This document shows, piece by piece, positions 45,341-55,690 of a stretch of DNA of 64,000 bases. Position numbers and translations under genes: made by a program. The notes below the pieces were generated by a model that had not been told where the DNA came from, made no database searches, and worked only from the letters and a program-made list of their open reading frames with translations. Every line of letters starts with the position of its first letter. Position 1 is the first letter of the stretch. Source of the DNA: Laspinema sp. D2d (lineage in GTDB: Bacteria > Cyanobacteriota > Cyanobacteriia > Cyanobacteriales > Laspinemataceae); the NCBI RefSeq assembly GCF_025370755.1, contig NZ_JAMXFC010000024.1:1-64000 (forward strand), written 5' to 3'.

Positions 45341-46597
45341 ATGGTCTGGCCGAACGGTTATCAATTGCAGAGTCGGGATTACCGCATTGAACGGGTTTTA
45401 GGACAAGGAGGATTTGGCATTACCTATCAAGCTCGTCACCTCAACCTCGCTCAAGATTTTGTCATCAAAACCCCCAATGAACATCTGCGATTTGACCCAG
45501 ATTATCCTAAATTTGTGGACCGATTTATCAAAGAGGGAAAGCTGATTGCTAAACTCTCCACCAACAATCCCCATCCCCATATTGTCCGAGTTTTTGACTT
45601 ATTTCAAGAAGGGGATACCCACTGCATGGTGATGGATTTTATACCCGGAGAGAGCCTGTGGCGACGGGTGCAAGCTCAGGGTGCGTTACCGGAAGCTGAA
45701 GCGGTCAAATATTTTGAACAGATTGGGGGGGCGTTGCAGCGGGTACATGAGGCGGGATTAGTCCATCGCGATGCTCATCCAGGAAATATTATGTTTCGGG
45801 GTGATCAGGCGGTTCTGATTGATTTTGGAATTGCCGGAGAAATGGTTCCGGTTACTGTCAGTTCTAAGCATGGCTGGAATCCAGCATTTGCTCCCTTAGA
45901 ACAGATGAAAGGGTTTCGGGAACCGACGGTGGATATTTACACCCTCAGTGCCTCTTTATATTATGCCCTGACGGGGCAACGTCCAGCTACTTCTTTTGAC
46001 CGAAAAATTGATGATGTAGAATTAGTGCCACCGAAACAATTCGTGCCGATCCTGAGCGATACGGTTAACCAAGCAGTGTTACAGGGAATGGAGTTAAAGC
46101 CTTCAAACCGACCGCAAACGATGGGTGAATGGTTGTATCTACTGCAAACTTGCATTCCGACAACGATAGTTTCCCCCCGCTATCAGAAACTACAGGAATT
46201 CCTGGCAGCAGGCAAGTGGTGGGAGGCCGATGAAGAAACGGCACGAGTGATGCTCCATGTGGCAGGGAGAGAAAAACAGGGATACTTGGATAAGGAGTCT
46301 ATCAACCAATTCCCTTGTGAAGATTTGCGCCAAATTGACCGCCTTTGGGTAGAATATAGCAATGGACGCTTTGGGTTTTCGGTTCAGAAGCGCATCTGGC
46401 AAGAATGCGGCGGCAAAGTAGACTATAGAACCGAGGAACGCCTGGGCGATCAGGTGGGGTGGAGAAAAAGAGGGGAATGGTTAAGTTATGAGAAACACGC
46501 TTTCAGTTCAAAGGCCCCCCTCGGACACTTTCCAATGTTAGTAATAACGTGGGATATCTCCTCTCTCACGTACAGACTCGTAAATTGTAAACTGTAA
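45341..46597 (+). CDS. Ser/Thr kinase fused to a GUN4 domain
   Basis: A 418-residue fusion. The kinase domain (about residues 10-270) has LGQGGFGITYQARH, the VAIK-type Lys in FVIKTP, catalytic loop HRDAHPGNIMF and DFGIAGE. The C-terminal part (about 282-415) is a GUN4-like domain with YQKLQEFLAAGKWWEADEET, DLRQIDRLWVEYSNGRFGFSVQKRI and a late aromatic LSYEKHAFSSKAPLGHFP. GUN4 binds porphyrin intermediates and stimulates magnesium chelatase, so this protein could link tetrapyrrole or haem status to phosphorylation. Kinase-GUN4 fusions are known in cyanobacteria. It has no membrane helix. Confidence 0.9.
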   Translation: MVWPNGYQLQSRDYRIERVLGQGGFGITYQARHLNLAQDFVIKTPNEHLRFDPDYPKFVDRFIKEGKLIAKLSTNNPHPHIVRVFDLFQEGDTHCMVMDFIPGESLWRRVQAQGALPEAEAVKYFEQIGGALQRVHEAGLVHRDAHPGNIMFRGDQAVLIDFGIAGEMVPVTVSSKHGWNPAFAPLEQMKGFREPTVDIYTLSASLYYALTGQRPATSFDRKIDDVELVPPKQFVPILSDTVNQAVLQGMELKPSNRPQTMGEWLYLLQTCIPTTIVSPRYQKLQEFLAAGKWWEADEETARVMLHVAGREKQGYLDKESINQFPCEDLRQIDRLWVEYSNGRFGFSVQKRIWQECGGKVDYRTEERLGDQVGWRKRGEWLSYEKHAFSSKAPLGHFPMLVITWDISSLTYRLVNCKL

Positions 46598-46696
46598 GCG
46601 TTTTCCAAAGTTATTACAAATTATTTCCGGACATTCTTCTAGTCCTCACTGAGCAATTAATTGGCGTGGTTGGCGTGGGATGAAAAGGAGTTAATG

Positions 46697-46927
46697 ATGC
46701 AGGTAGAACGTTTAATTTTAGAACCCGATGGGTTAGGAAATCTTAAACAAATTCCGAAATTACCGCCCAACAAGCAAGTTGAGGTGACTTTTCGGGTTCT
46801 TGATGATGCAAAAGACTCTGCTATCAAACGGAGAATCCCTCACCCGGATTTGGCGGGACAAATTAAAATCTTGTCCCCTAACTTGATGGATAGTGTTCCC
46901 GAGAGTGACTGGGAATTGCTGCAATGA
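46697..46927 (+). CDS. Small antitoxin-like protein, partner truncated
   Basis: A 76-residue protein. Residues 1-30 form a beta-rich start (MQVERLILEPDGLGNLKQIP). The tail is acidic and helical (SPNLMDSVPESDWELLQ). The size, the tail and the ATGA overlap with an ATG resemble antitoxins whose toxin gene follows. Here the downstream frame begins MIVLRSPV and stops after 28 codons, inside a palindromic repeat. GGAG lies 6 bases upstream of the ATG at 46697; another ATG lies one codon upstream. The antitoxin call is inference from gene shape, not from a recognised DNA-binding motif. Confidence 0.5.
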   Translation: MQVERLILEPDGLGNLKQIPKLPPNKQVEVTFRVLDDAKDSAIKRRIPHPDLAGQIKILSPNLMDSVPESDWELLQ

Positions 46928-47010
46928 TTGTCCTTAGATCGCCTGTTTCTTGTAGGGCGCAAGCATTGCGCCCCAAGGGCGTATGCAATACGCCCCTACA
47001 TAGGATTTAG
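46924..47010 (+). pseudogene. Truncated start of a possible PIN-type toxin gene
   Basis: The ATG overlaps the preceding stop codon as ATGA. The frame begins MIVLRSPV, reminiscent of PIN-domain toxins that begin MIVLDT, then runs into a palindromic repeat and stops after 28 codons. It looks like a toxin start cut off by repeat insertion or deletion. The evidence is only five codons, so this is tentative. Confidence 0.3.
46951..47000. repeat. 50-bp imperfect palindrome TGTAGGG...CCCTACA
   Basis: The ends are complementary: TGTAGGGCGCAAGC at the left and ATACGCCCCTACA at the right. Similar TGTAGGGGCG palindromes are common dispersed repeats in cyanobacteria. It sits in the 3' end of the truncated frame and 7 bases from the stop codon of ileS. 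Confidence 0.7.
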
Positions 47011-50000
47011 AACTCACCTGCTAAGGCGGCGACACACCGATCGCAAATGGTTGGATCTTCCTCGGATTCACCGACGTGAGTCGAGTAGTTCCAACAGCGA
47101 TCGCATTTCTGTCCTTCTGCATCCACGACACCGATTTTCCATCCGTTGACTTGTGCGGTATATTTCAACGCTTCTAGTCGTTGGGGGTTGTCTAGCACTT
47201 CCACTTGGGAGGTGATGAACAGATACCGCAGTTCGTCTACGCCGTTGCCAATGGTTTGGGGGACGGGGACGACTGGGGTGGGAGAGGTTACTGTTGCTGG
47301 GTGGTGGGCGATCGCCTCTTCGATTGCTTCTTCAAATGCCTCTATTGCCTCGATCGCTGCATCGGTTTGGGTTTTGCCGAGGACATAGTTACTCACCGAG
47401 GCAACGGTATCCGTGAGTTCTTTGCGGTTATTGGCGCGTAAGACATAGCGATTGACAAACCATCCACTGTATCCGATACCAATTAGTTCCAGGAAACCGG
47501 GAAGTAAGGGGAAATCAGCGATCGCCTCTACAATTGCGCCTAAGACAATCAGGGAGACGGTCCCACTCACAATTAATCCCAAACTGACCAGGGGTCGGCG
47601 ATAGTCGGAGAAAAATAGTCCCAGATAGCGGGGTAATTCTGCCATGACTGCTAAGGCAGCATTGAGCAATTGTTGCCATTGGGGGATATCTTCCCGTGAG
47701 GGAGGGGTTGCTGTTGTTTGTGGGAGGGTGATTGTCGCTGCGGGTGTTTCTTCCGGGGGATTGGCGACAGTGGTGGTGGTGGGGATGGTTCCCACCGATC
47801 GCGCGGGGTTCAGGTTCCCTAATGTTTGTCGCAGTGAGATATCCTCAACGTATAACAAGACTTTCGCCTCTAAGGAAGACCCGACGGCTTTATCTTGACG
47901 CGCCTTTTCTAGCACTTGGTTTACTTCCCCGCGCAGTTGGCGGAGGGTTTGCCAGGTTTTGGCGAGTTCCGGTTGTTTCCAATGGTCTTCTACCTGTACC
48001 CAACCTGCTTCAAATACAGAGTTATAGGGGGTAGGATAGGGGAGATTTTGCCAGATATCTTCGGCGATATGGCACAAAACCGGGGCGACTGCTTTGGCGA
48101 GGTTTTCCAGGGCGATCGCTAGGACGGTTTGACAGCTTCTGCGCCGTTTGGCATCCACTGCACTGATATACAAGCGGTCTTTGGCAATATCTAGGTAGAA
48201 GTTGGACAAATCGACCACGCAGAAATTCTGCACGGTTTGGAAGAATCGAAAAAATTGATAACTCTCAAAGGCATCGGTAACCTCAGAAAAAATCTCGGTC
48301 ATTCGATGCAGCATATATCGGTCTAATTCGGGCAGTTCTTCATAAGGAACTGCATCTTTAGCCGGGTCAAAATCCTCTAAATTCCCCAACAAGAATCGGG
48401 CCGTGTTGCGGATTTTTCGATAGACATCCGATAGCTGCTTCAGGATATTTTTTCCGATAGGAACATCGGAGGAATAGTCCACCGAAGAGACCCATAATCG
48501 GAGAACATCCGCCCCATAAGGAGGTTCTTCTTTTTGGTTTTTGCCGCCGTCGATGATGATCGCTGGATCGACGACATTTCCCAGGGATTTGCTCATTTTG
48601 CGGTTGTTCTCATCAAGGACAAATCCATGAGTCAAAACGCTTTTATAAGGGGCGATACTATTGTTAGCAACGCTAGTGAGTAAACTGGATTGGAACCAGC
48701 CGCGATGTTGGTCAGACCCTTCTAAATAGAGGTCTGCGGGATAGCGCAATTCTTCGCGACCCCCGACGACTGCGGCCCAGGAGGAACCGGAATCGAACCA
48801 GACATCCATTGTATCGGTGCCTTTGCGGTAGGTTTTACCGTTGCTGCGGTAGGGTTCCGGTAAGAGGTCTTCGATGGGCAATTCCCACCAAGCATCAGAC
48901 CCTTTTTCGGCGACGATCGCCTGCACATGAGCGATGGTTTCTTCGGTCATTAAGGGCTCGCCGGTTTCTTCTTCATAAAACACCGGAATGGGAACGCCCC
49001 AACTGCGTTGGCGAGAGATACACCAATCGGACCGTTCTGACACCATTGCCGCAATCCGATTTTCTCCTTGTGCGGGAACCCATTTGACTTCGGAAATGGC
49101 TTTCATCGCTTCGTCCCGGAATCCATCGACGGAAGCAAACCATTGTTCTGTTGCCCGAAAGATGGTGGGTTTTTTGGTGCGCCAATCGTAGGGATATTTA
49201 TGAACGTAAGGTTCTTCTTTGAGGAGGGATTTGGCTTTTTTTAAGGCTTCAATGACGGCGGTATTGCCTTCATCCAAGACGTTTAATCCAGCAAATTCTC
49301 CCGCTTCTTCGGTAAAGTTGCCGTTACCATCGACCGGGGCTAAAATGGGTAAACCATAACGTTGACCGACTTGGTAATCTTCTAAACCATGTCCGGGGGC
49401 GGTGTGTACAAGTCCGGTTCCAGATTCGGTGGTGACGTAATCGCCGCCGATGACTACAGGACTGGTGCGATCGCACAGGGGATGCTTATACTCACATCCT
49501 TCTAAGTCTTTGCCTTTGATTTTACCTTGGACTGTGAGAGGTGTTCCTAGGGTTTCAGAAAGGCGAGCGACTAATTCAGCCGCAACGATGAGGAATTTGC
49601 CCGATGCCGGTTCATAGTCCGGTCCGGTTTCCACGATCGCATAGTCGAGTTGGGGATTCACACTCACCGCTAAGTTCCCGGGAATTGTCCAAGGAGTCGT
49701 CGTCCAGATTCCCACCCACAGTTGTTTCATGTAGGGTTTAAGTGAGGCAGCGGTATCCGCTAACTTCGTGATGTGGAATGCCGCATAGATACTCCGCGAG
49801 GTGTGACCTTCGGGATATTCTAATTCCGCTTCAGCGAGGGCAGTTTGAGAACTCGGACTCCAATGCACGGGTTTTCGTCCTCGGTAGATATAGCCTTTCA
49901 GGACCATCTTACCAAAGACGCCAATTTGGGCGGCTTCGTATTCGGGTTTTAACGTGAGATAGGGATTTTCCCAATCTCCCCACACCCCATACCGTTTGAA

Positions 50001-50429
50001 GCTTTCTTTTTGTTCCTCAACGGTTTTCAGAGCAAATTCTTGGGCTTTTTGGCGCAATTTTAAGGGCGTCAGGTTTTGACGTTCCTTGGATTTCATCGCC
50101 TGTAGCACTTTCAGTTCGATGGGCAATCCATGACAATCCCAACCGGGGACATAGCGGACTTGATGTCCCCGCAGTAACTTATACTTGTTGATGATGTCTT
50201 TGAGGACTTTGTTCAGGGCGTGTCCCATGTGCAGGGACCCATTGGCGTAGGGCGGCCCATCATGGAGGATGAATAACTCACCGGGATTGTTCTGTGACAG
50301 GCGTTCATAGATTTGATGGTCGGCCCAAAATTTCTGGAGTTCGGGTTCCCGCTTGACGGCGTTGGCCCTCATGTCAAAGCCAGTTTTAGGCAGGTTGACG
50401 GTATCTTTATAACTTTTTGCTTCGGTCAC
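47007..50429 (-). CDS. ileS: Isoleucyl-tRNA synthetase with inserted CAAD membrane domain
   Basis: A 1140-residue class Ia synthetase that charges tRNA-Ile. HIGH motif: [21 protein letters not shown] motif: [12 protein letters not shown]-terminal zinc finger: CDRCWNY plus CDRC. Between about residues 873 and 1064 it carries an extra domain absent from most bacterial IleRS. A Pro/Thr-rich linker leads to two hydrophobic helices (about 940-963 and 975-990), then a long amphipathic helix and another linker. This is the CAAD domain that cyanobacteria append to some synthetases and that anchors them to the thylakoid membrane. I prefer the GTG at 50429 ([20 protein letters not shown]) with AGGA 7 bases upstream; a TTG at 50435 is the alternative. 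Confidence 0.96.
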   Translation of the reverse strand: MTEAKSYKDTVNLPKTGFDMRANAVKREPELQKFWADHQIYERLSQNNPGELFILHDGPPYANGSLHMGHALNKVLKDIINKYKLLRGHQVRYVPGWDCHGLPIELKVLQAMKSKERQNLTPLKLRQKAQEFALKTVEEQKESFKRYGVWGDWENPYLTLKPEYEAAQIGVFGKMVLKGYIYRGRKPVHWSPSSQTALAEAELEYPEGHTSRSIYAAFHITKLADTAASLKPYMKQLWVGIWTTTPWTIPGNLAVSVNPQLDYAIVETGPDYEPASGKFLIVAAELVARLSETLGTPLTVQGKIKGKDLEGCEYKHPLCDRTSPVVIGGDYVTTESGTGLVHTAPGHGLEDYQVGQRYGLPILAPVDGNGNFTEEAGEFAGLNVLDEGNTAVIEALKKAKSLLKEEPYVHKYPYDWRTKKPTIFRATEQWFASVDGFRDEAMKAISEVKWVPAQGENRIAAMVSERSDWCISRQRSWGVPIPVFYEEETGEPLMTEETIAHVQAIVAEKGSDAWWELPIEDLLPEPYRSNGKTYRKGTDTMDVWFDSGSSWAAVVGGREELRYPADLYLEGSDQHRGWFQSSLLTSVANNSIAPYKSVLTHGFVLDENNRKMSKSLGNVVDPAIIIDGGKNQKEEPPYGADVLRLWVSSVDYSSDVPIGKNILKQLSDVYRKIRNTARFLLGNLEDFDPAKDAVPYEELPELDRYMLHRMTEIFSEVTDAFESYQFFRFFQTVQNFCVVDLSNFYLDIAKDRLYISAVDAKRRRSCQTVLAIALENLAKAVAPVLCHIAEDIWQNLPYPTPYNSVFEAGWVQVEDHWKQPELAKTWQTLRQLRGEVNQVLEKARQDKAVGSSLEAKVLLYVEDISLRQTLGNLNPARSVGTIPTTTTVANPPEETPAATITLPQTTATPPSREDIPQWQQLLNAALAVMAELPRYLGLFFSDYRRPLVSLGLIVSGTVSLIVLGAIVEAIADFPLLPGFLELIGIGYSGWFVNRYVLRANNRKELTDTVASVSNYVLGKTQTDAAIEAIEAFEEAIEEAIAHHPATVTSPTPVVPVPQTIGNGVDELRYLFITSQVEVLDNPQRLEALKYTAQVNGWKIGVVDAEGQKCDRCWNYSTHVGESEEDPTICDRCVAALAGEF

Positions 50430-50643
50430 AGCCAAATCCTAATTATTATAGAACAGTTTTCAGTTTATTATAAACAGGAGTTTGGTAAGTTTTGAGATGT
50501 AATTCCCGTCGCAAGAACTGGCAGAGGATAAACCCGCTGCTGATAGAGGCAATTCAGCCTCACGCCTCTACAAGGGGTTAAAACCCAACTCAAAACCCTA
50601 CTGTATCAGACGTTCAGTTATAAACCATCCCGATGGCAAGGGT

Positions 50644-53232
50644 TTAGATGGGATAGCTACCTGCGGTAACGACCCGATCGCGTCCCAGGGCTTTGGCGCG
50701 GTAGAGGGCGGTATCTGCGGCCCGAATCAGGTCATCTCCGGTGAGTCCTGCGGTGGGAAAGCACGCAATTCCCAGGGAGGCGGTAATGATTCCCAATAAT
50801 TCCCCGCGATGTTCTAAAACTAGGTTTTTAATGGCTTCTCGGATTTGTTCAGCGCGACGATAGGTTTCTGATAAGGTGGCCTCGGGTAAAATGAGGGTTA
50901 ATTCTTCCCCTCCGTAGCGGCAGGCAATATCTGAACCCCGAATATTTTTCCGTAATAATTCTCCCACTTGTCGCAACACCGCATCCCCGGCATCATGGCC
51001 GAACGTATCGTTAAAATGCTTGAAATGGTCAATATCAATCATGACGATACCCACAGATTGATCCTGACGGTGAGCCCGTTGAAGTTCTCTCTCTAGGGTT
51101 TCTTCTAAGTACCGGCGATTAAACAGTCCCGTGAGGGAATCGCGAATACTTTGGGCATGGAGTGTTTCCCTCAGCTTAATATTGGCTAATGCTAAAGCAA
51201 TTTGTTCGGAAACCGTGCGGGCTAACTGTTGTTTTCCGTCACTTAATCGCCCTTTATGGCTGGAAATTAAATACAGCAATCCCGAGATGCTTCCCTGGGC
51301 CATCATCGGGAGACAGAGGGATTCTACGGGGGTAAGATGGGGGTGGAAGTGGTCGCAAAATAAACTAAAAGGACTATTATCGACCCGATGCGATCGCCCT
51401 CGTCGTAAAGCCCAGCATTCATGAGGAGCAAACCACTGTTTACTCCCGGGAAGTTTTCCCCAGGTAGCAACCGTTTCTACGCGATTTTTGAAGACATCGA
51501 TCGCCGCTAGTCCCCCGGAACAGGATGGAAATAATAAAGGCAGTTTGAGTCCGATCGCTTTGTAGGCTTCCTCTAAAGTTTCGCAAGCTTGCAACAACTC
51601 ATTCATTTCCCCCAATAAAGCCATTTCTCGATTGCGTTGTTTAAGTTCTTCCACCCACCGAATCAGCTTATCATTGGCTTGTTGCAAAGTCGCTTCAGAT
51701 TGCTTATCTTCGGTAATATTGCGAAAGGTTACAGTAAACCCGTCCTCTAGTTTAACGGCCATCATTTTAAACCAAGCCTGGAGTCCTTCATGGTCGTAAT
51801 AAAATTCTAATTCTAAGGGTTGATGAGTATTCACCACCTCCACATACCGTTCAAATAATCCAGCGTCAAGATTTCCGGGCATTTCTTGAAGGAGATATTT
51901 TCCCAGGACCTCTTCCCGTCGGCGTCCGACAATTTTCTCAGCGGTAGGATTGATCGTTAACCATTGAAAATCAATGATAGTTTTTTCAGAATTTCGGATA
52001 GCTTTGAACGCCATGATGCCATCCAAAGAACTATTTAAAACCCCCGCCAGTAAGGATTCTGAATAGTGCAAAGCTTGAACCATCTGGTGGCGATCGGTTA
52101 TATCCCGTGCTATCCAGATGACCGAGTGGGGGGAAAGGGGAGAAATACTGGCGGTAAATCGCTTTTGTTCTTTTTCAAGGTTTAAACTGTAATCCAATTG
52201 AATCGAACTCTCGGTTTCGAGAGACTGGCGAATTACCCCTAAAAAGGTTTCTGATTGGGCTCCATTTAAAAAAAATTCCAGGGTTTGGCTGATTAATTGA
52301 GAATTCTCGTCGGAACGGACTAAGGTGGGATGGGTAGGCGCAACTTTGATTTGATTTTCAGTTTCATCAATAACCAGAATAATATCAGTCAGGGATGCAA
52401 ATGCCGCCCGTAAAACCTTTTCCTCCTCGGTTAAAATTCGCTTAGGTTCTAGTAAATCAACCAATATAAATAGATCTGGCCCATTCTGATTTGAGGCCGT
52501 TGGTACCGAGGGATTCCCCAAACAGCTTGATGGGGTGGGAACCGTGACTGTTTTCAAGTCGGTTTTAATATAAGGCATAATTTTAATCCGATTTCCAATC
52601 CGACTTTTTGAACGCTTTTTGTAACCAACAGCCCCAGATCTTGAGAAAGCTTTAAATCGGGAAACTAATGATTTTTTAGGATGAACGGGAGAGCTAAATT
52701 CTGCTAATTCATGATGCTTAGTTTGGATTGAATGCTCCAAAACCTGGCCCGAGGGAGATACATAAAATTTCTGCATCAGTCGGGAGGGGGTAAGGCAACC
52801 GACGATTTGATTATTGGAATCGCTAAGAATAGGAAGGTAATGAATTCCTTGCTGAAACCAATGAAGAATCCGGCAAATATCGCGACAATCGGATTCTTTA
52901 ATAGAGATAGAACACTTTTGCATTACTGAGGCAACGGTTGTTTTTTTTAAAGAGGTTTTGCTCTCTAAAAATTCCACAATATGGCGGGGAGTTAATAACC
53001 CGATCGCCTGAGTCTCATCAATTACAAAAAGGCAGGGTTCTGCACCCTCTTCCCCAGAGGATGATGAAGCAGGGGAGTGCAAGGAGGCAACGGGACCGTT
53101 AGCCGATCGCCCCTGACTCCTCATTAATGCGATCGCCTCAACCAAGGGGGTATTTGCGGCAACAATCTGGACATTTCGGTCAATTGCAGATTCTATATCG
53201 AACGAACATAACAAACGATTTGCTTCCAGCAT
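50644..53232 (-). CDS. Diguanylate cyclase with CBS, PAS and GAF domains
   Basis: An 862-residue signalling protein. N-terminal CBS pair (about residues 15-165). Central PAS region (about 390-515, with NSSLDGIMAFKA and FRNITEDK). GAF domain (about 545-690). C-terminal GGDEF domain (about 700-862), with DSLTGLFNRRYLEETLERE and the active-site GGEEL in CRYGGEELTLILP. Five residues ahead lies RGSD, the RxxD inhibitory site that binds product c-di-GMP. It should make c-di-GMP under control of nucleotide-like ligands (CBS) and other cues. It has no EAL domain and no membrane helix. It stands alone, with a 490-base spacer upstream. Confidence 0.93.
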   Translation of the reverse strand: MLEANRLLCSFDIESAIDRNVQIVAANTPLVEAIALMRSQGRSANGPVASLHSPASSSSGEEGAEPCLFVIDETQAIGLLTPRHIVEFLESKTSLKKTTVASVMQKCSISIKESDCRDICRILHWFQQGIHYLPILSDSNNQIVGCLTPSRLMQKFYVSPSGQVLEHSIQTKHHELAEFSSPVHPKKSLVSRFKAFSRSGAVGYKKRSKSRIGNRIKIMPYIKTDLKTVTVPTPSSCLGNPSVPTASNQNGPDLFILVDLLEPKRILTEEEKVLRAAFASLTDIILVIDETENQIKVAPTHPTLVRSDENSQLISQTLEFFLNGAQSETFLGVIRQSLETESSIQLDYSLNLEKEQKRFTASISPLSPHSVIWIARDITDRHQMVQALHYSESLLAGVLNSSLDGIMAFKAIRNSEKTIIDFQWLTINPTAEKIVGRRREEVLGKYLLQEMPGNLDAGLFERYVEVVNTHQPLELEFYYDHEGLQAWFKMMAVKLEDGFTVTFRNITEDKQSEATLQQANDKLIRWVEELKQRNREMALLGEMNELLQACETLEEAYKAIGLKLPLLFPSCSGGLAAIDVFKNRVETVATWGKLPGSKQWFAPHECWALRRGRSHRVDNSPFSLFCDHFHPHLTPVESLCLPMMAQGSISGLLYLISSHKGRLSDGKQQLARTVSEQIALALANIKLRETLHAQSIRDSLTGLFNRRYLEETLERELQRAHRQDQSVGIVMIDIDHFKHFNDTFGHDAGDAVLRQVGELLRKNIRGSDIACRYGGEELTLILPEATLSETYRRAEQIREAIKNLVLEHRGELLGIITASLGIACFPTAGLTGDDLIRAADTALYRAKALGRDRVVTAGSYPI

Positions 53233-54823
<1,591 letters not shown>

Positions 54824-54849
54824 TTAACCCGAGAATCCTGAAACTTTTG

Positions 54850-55425
54850 ACCGATTCACAACCCGATCTTGAAGTAAGCACATCACAAAGTTATCCACAT
54901 AGTGGCAACATCCATTATATCGAAAGTATAGCCAGAACGCGAACTGCCGGAGATATTAGCCTCTGTGCCGACGGAGAGATTAACACCGGGAATGTTACCT
55001 CAACAGTAGCCTTGGGTAGTGGAAATATCAATCTCAACCGTAAGATTGCAGAGGTGAATATCGGAAGTCGGTGGACTCAGGAACAAACACTTTACCCCAG
55101 AGAATTTACTCCAGGAACCCTAAAACTATCCCTATCCCATCATTCACCTTGCCACTCACGGCGAATTTAAGTTTGGGAGTCCTAATACTCAGCTATGGAT
55201 TCCGGAAATGGGTTGGAACAATCCCCTCATCGAGTTATTAGTCTTTTCTGCCTAGGATACCGCATTAGGGGACAAACGAGCCGAATTTTAGCCGCCCTGT
55301 GGTACATCAGTGATCAAGGCACTCTAACAGCGAGGACCGAGTTTTATAGCCACCTCAGCGATGCCAAAATTAAAGCTGAAGCCTTACGGGAGGCAAAAAT
55401 TGCTAGGATTCTTAGGAAAGTCCGC
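54850..55425 (+). pseudogene. Decayed exoprotein gene with CHAT-domain remnants
   Basis: Three fragments on the plus strand, in different frames, resemble one protein. The first (about 54960-55060) has the repetitive GEINTGNVTSTVALGSGNINL character of filamentous-haemagglutinin-like exoproteins. The second has the CHAT motif HLATHGEF at 55145-55168, followed by IELLVFSA and then TAG at 55253-55255, where active CHAT proteases have the catalytic Cys. The third, in another frame, reads ALWYISDQGTLTARTEFY from about 55294. Frameshifts and stops interrupt it, so it is a pseudogene. Intact CHAT exoproteins are common in filamentous cyanobacteria. Confidence 0.75.
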
Positions 55426-55534
55426 TGGAGGCGATCGCACCAATCCGCAAACAGACGCTTAAGCCCCTCATCGTGCCTATCATAGCGGACGCCATAGACA
55501 CAAAAGCAACAACTTCACTCGTTACAACAACCCT

Positions 55535-55620
55535 CAACCCCATCTCCCCAATCCTCCCCCATCCTCCCCATCTCCCCCATCCTCCCCATCTCCCCCAATC
55601 CCCCCATCCCCCATCCCAAG
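55535..55620. repeat. C-rich low-complexity tract
   Basis: Tandem CCCCATCTCC/CCCCATCC-type units, the reverse complement of the G-rich repeats near 793 and 940. It lies between the CHAT pseudogene and the phosphoglucomutase gene. Confidence 0.75.
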
Positions 55621-55690
55621 ACCAACCACAAATGACCAAGGACAAATCCTGTACTATTAGGGTGAAGTGCGTTCAGAGAGACTAGCAAAC

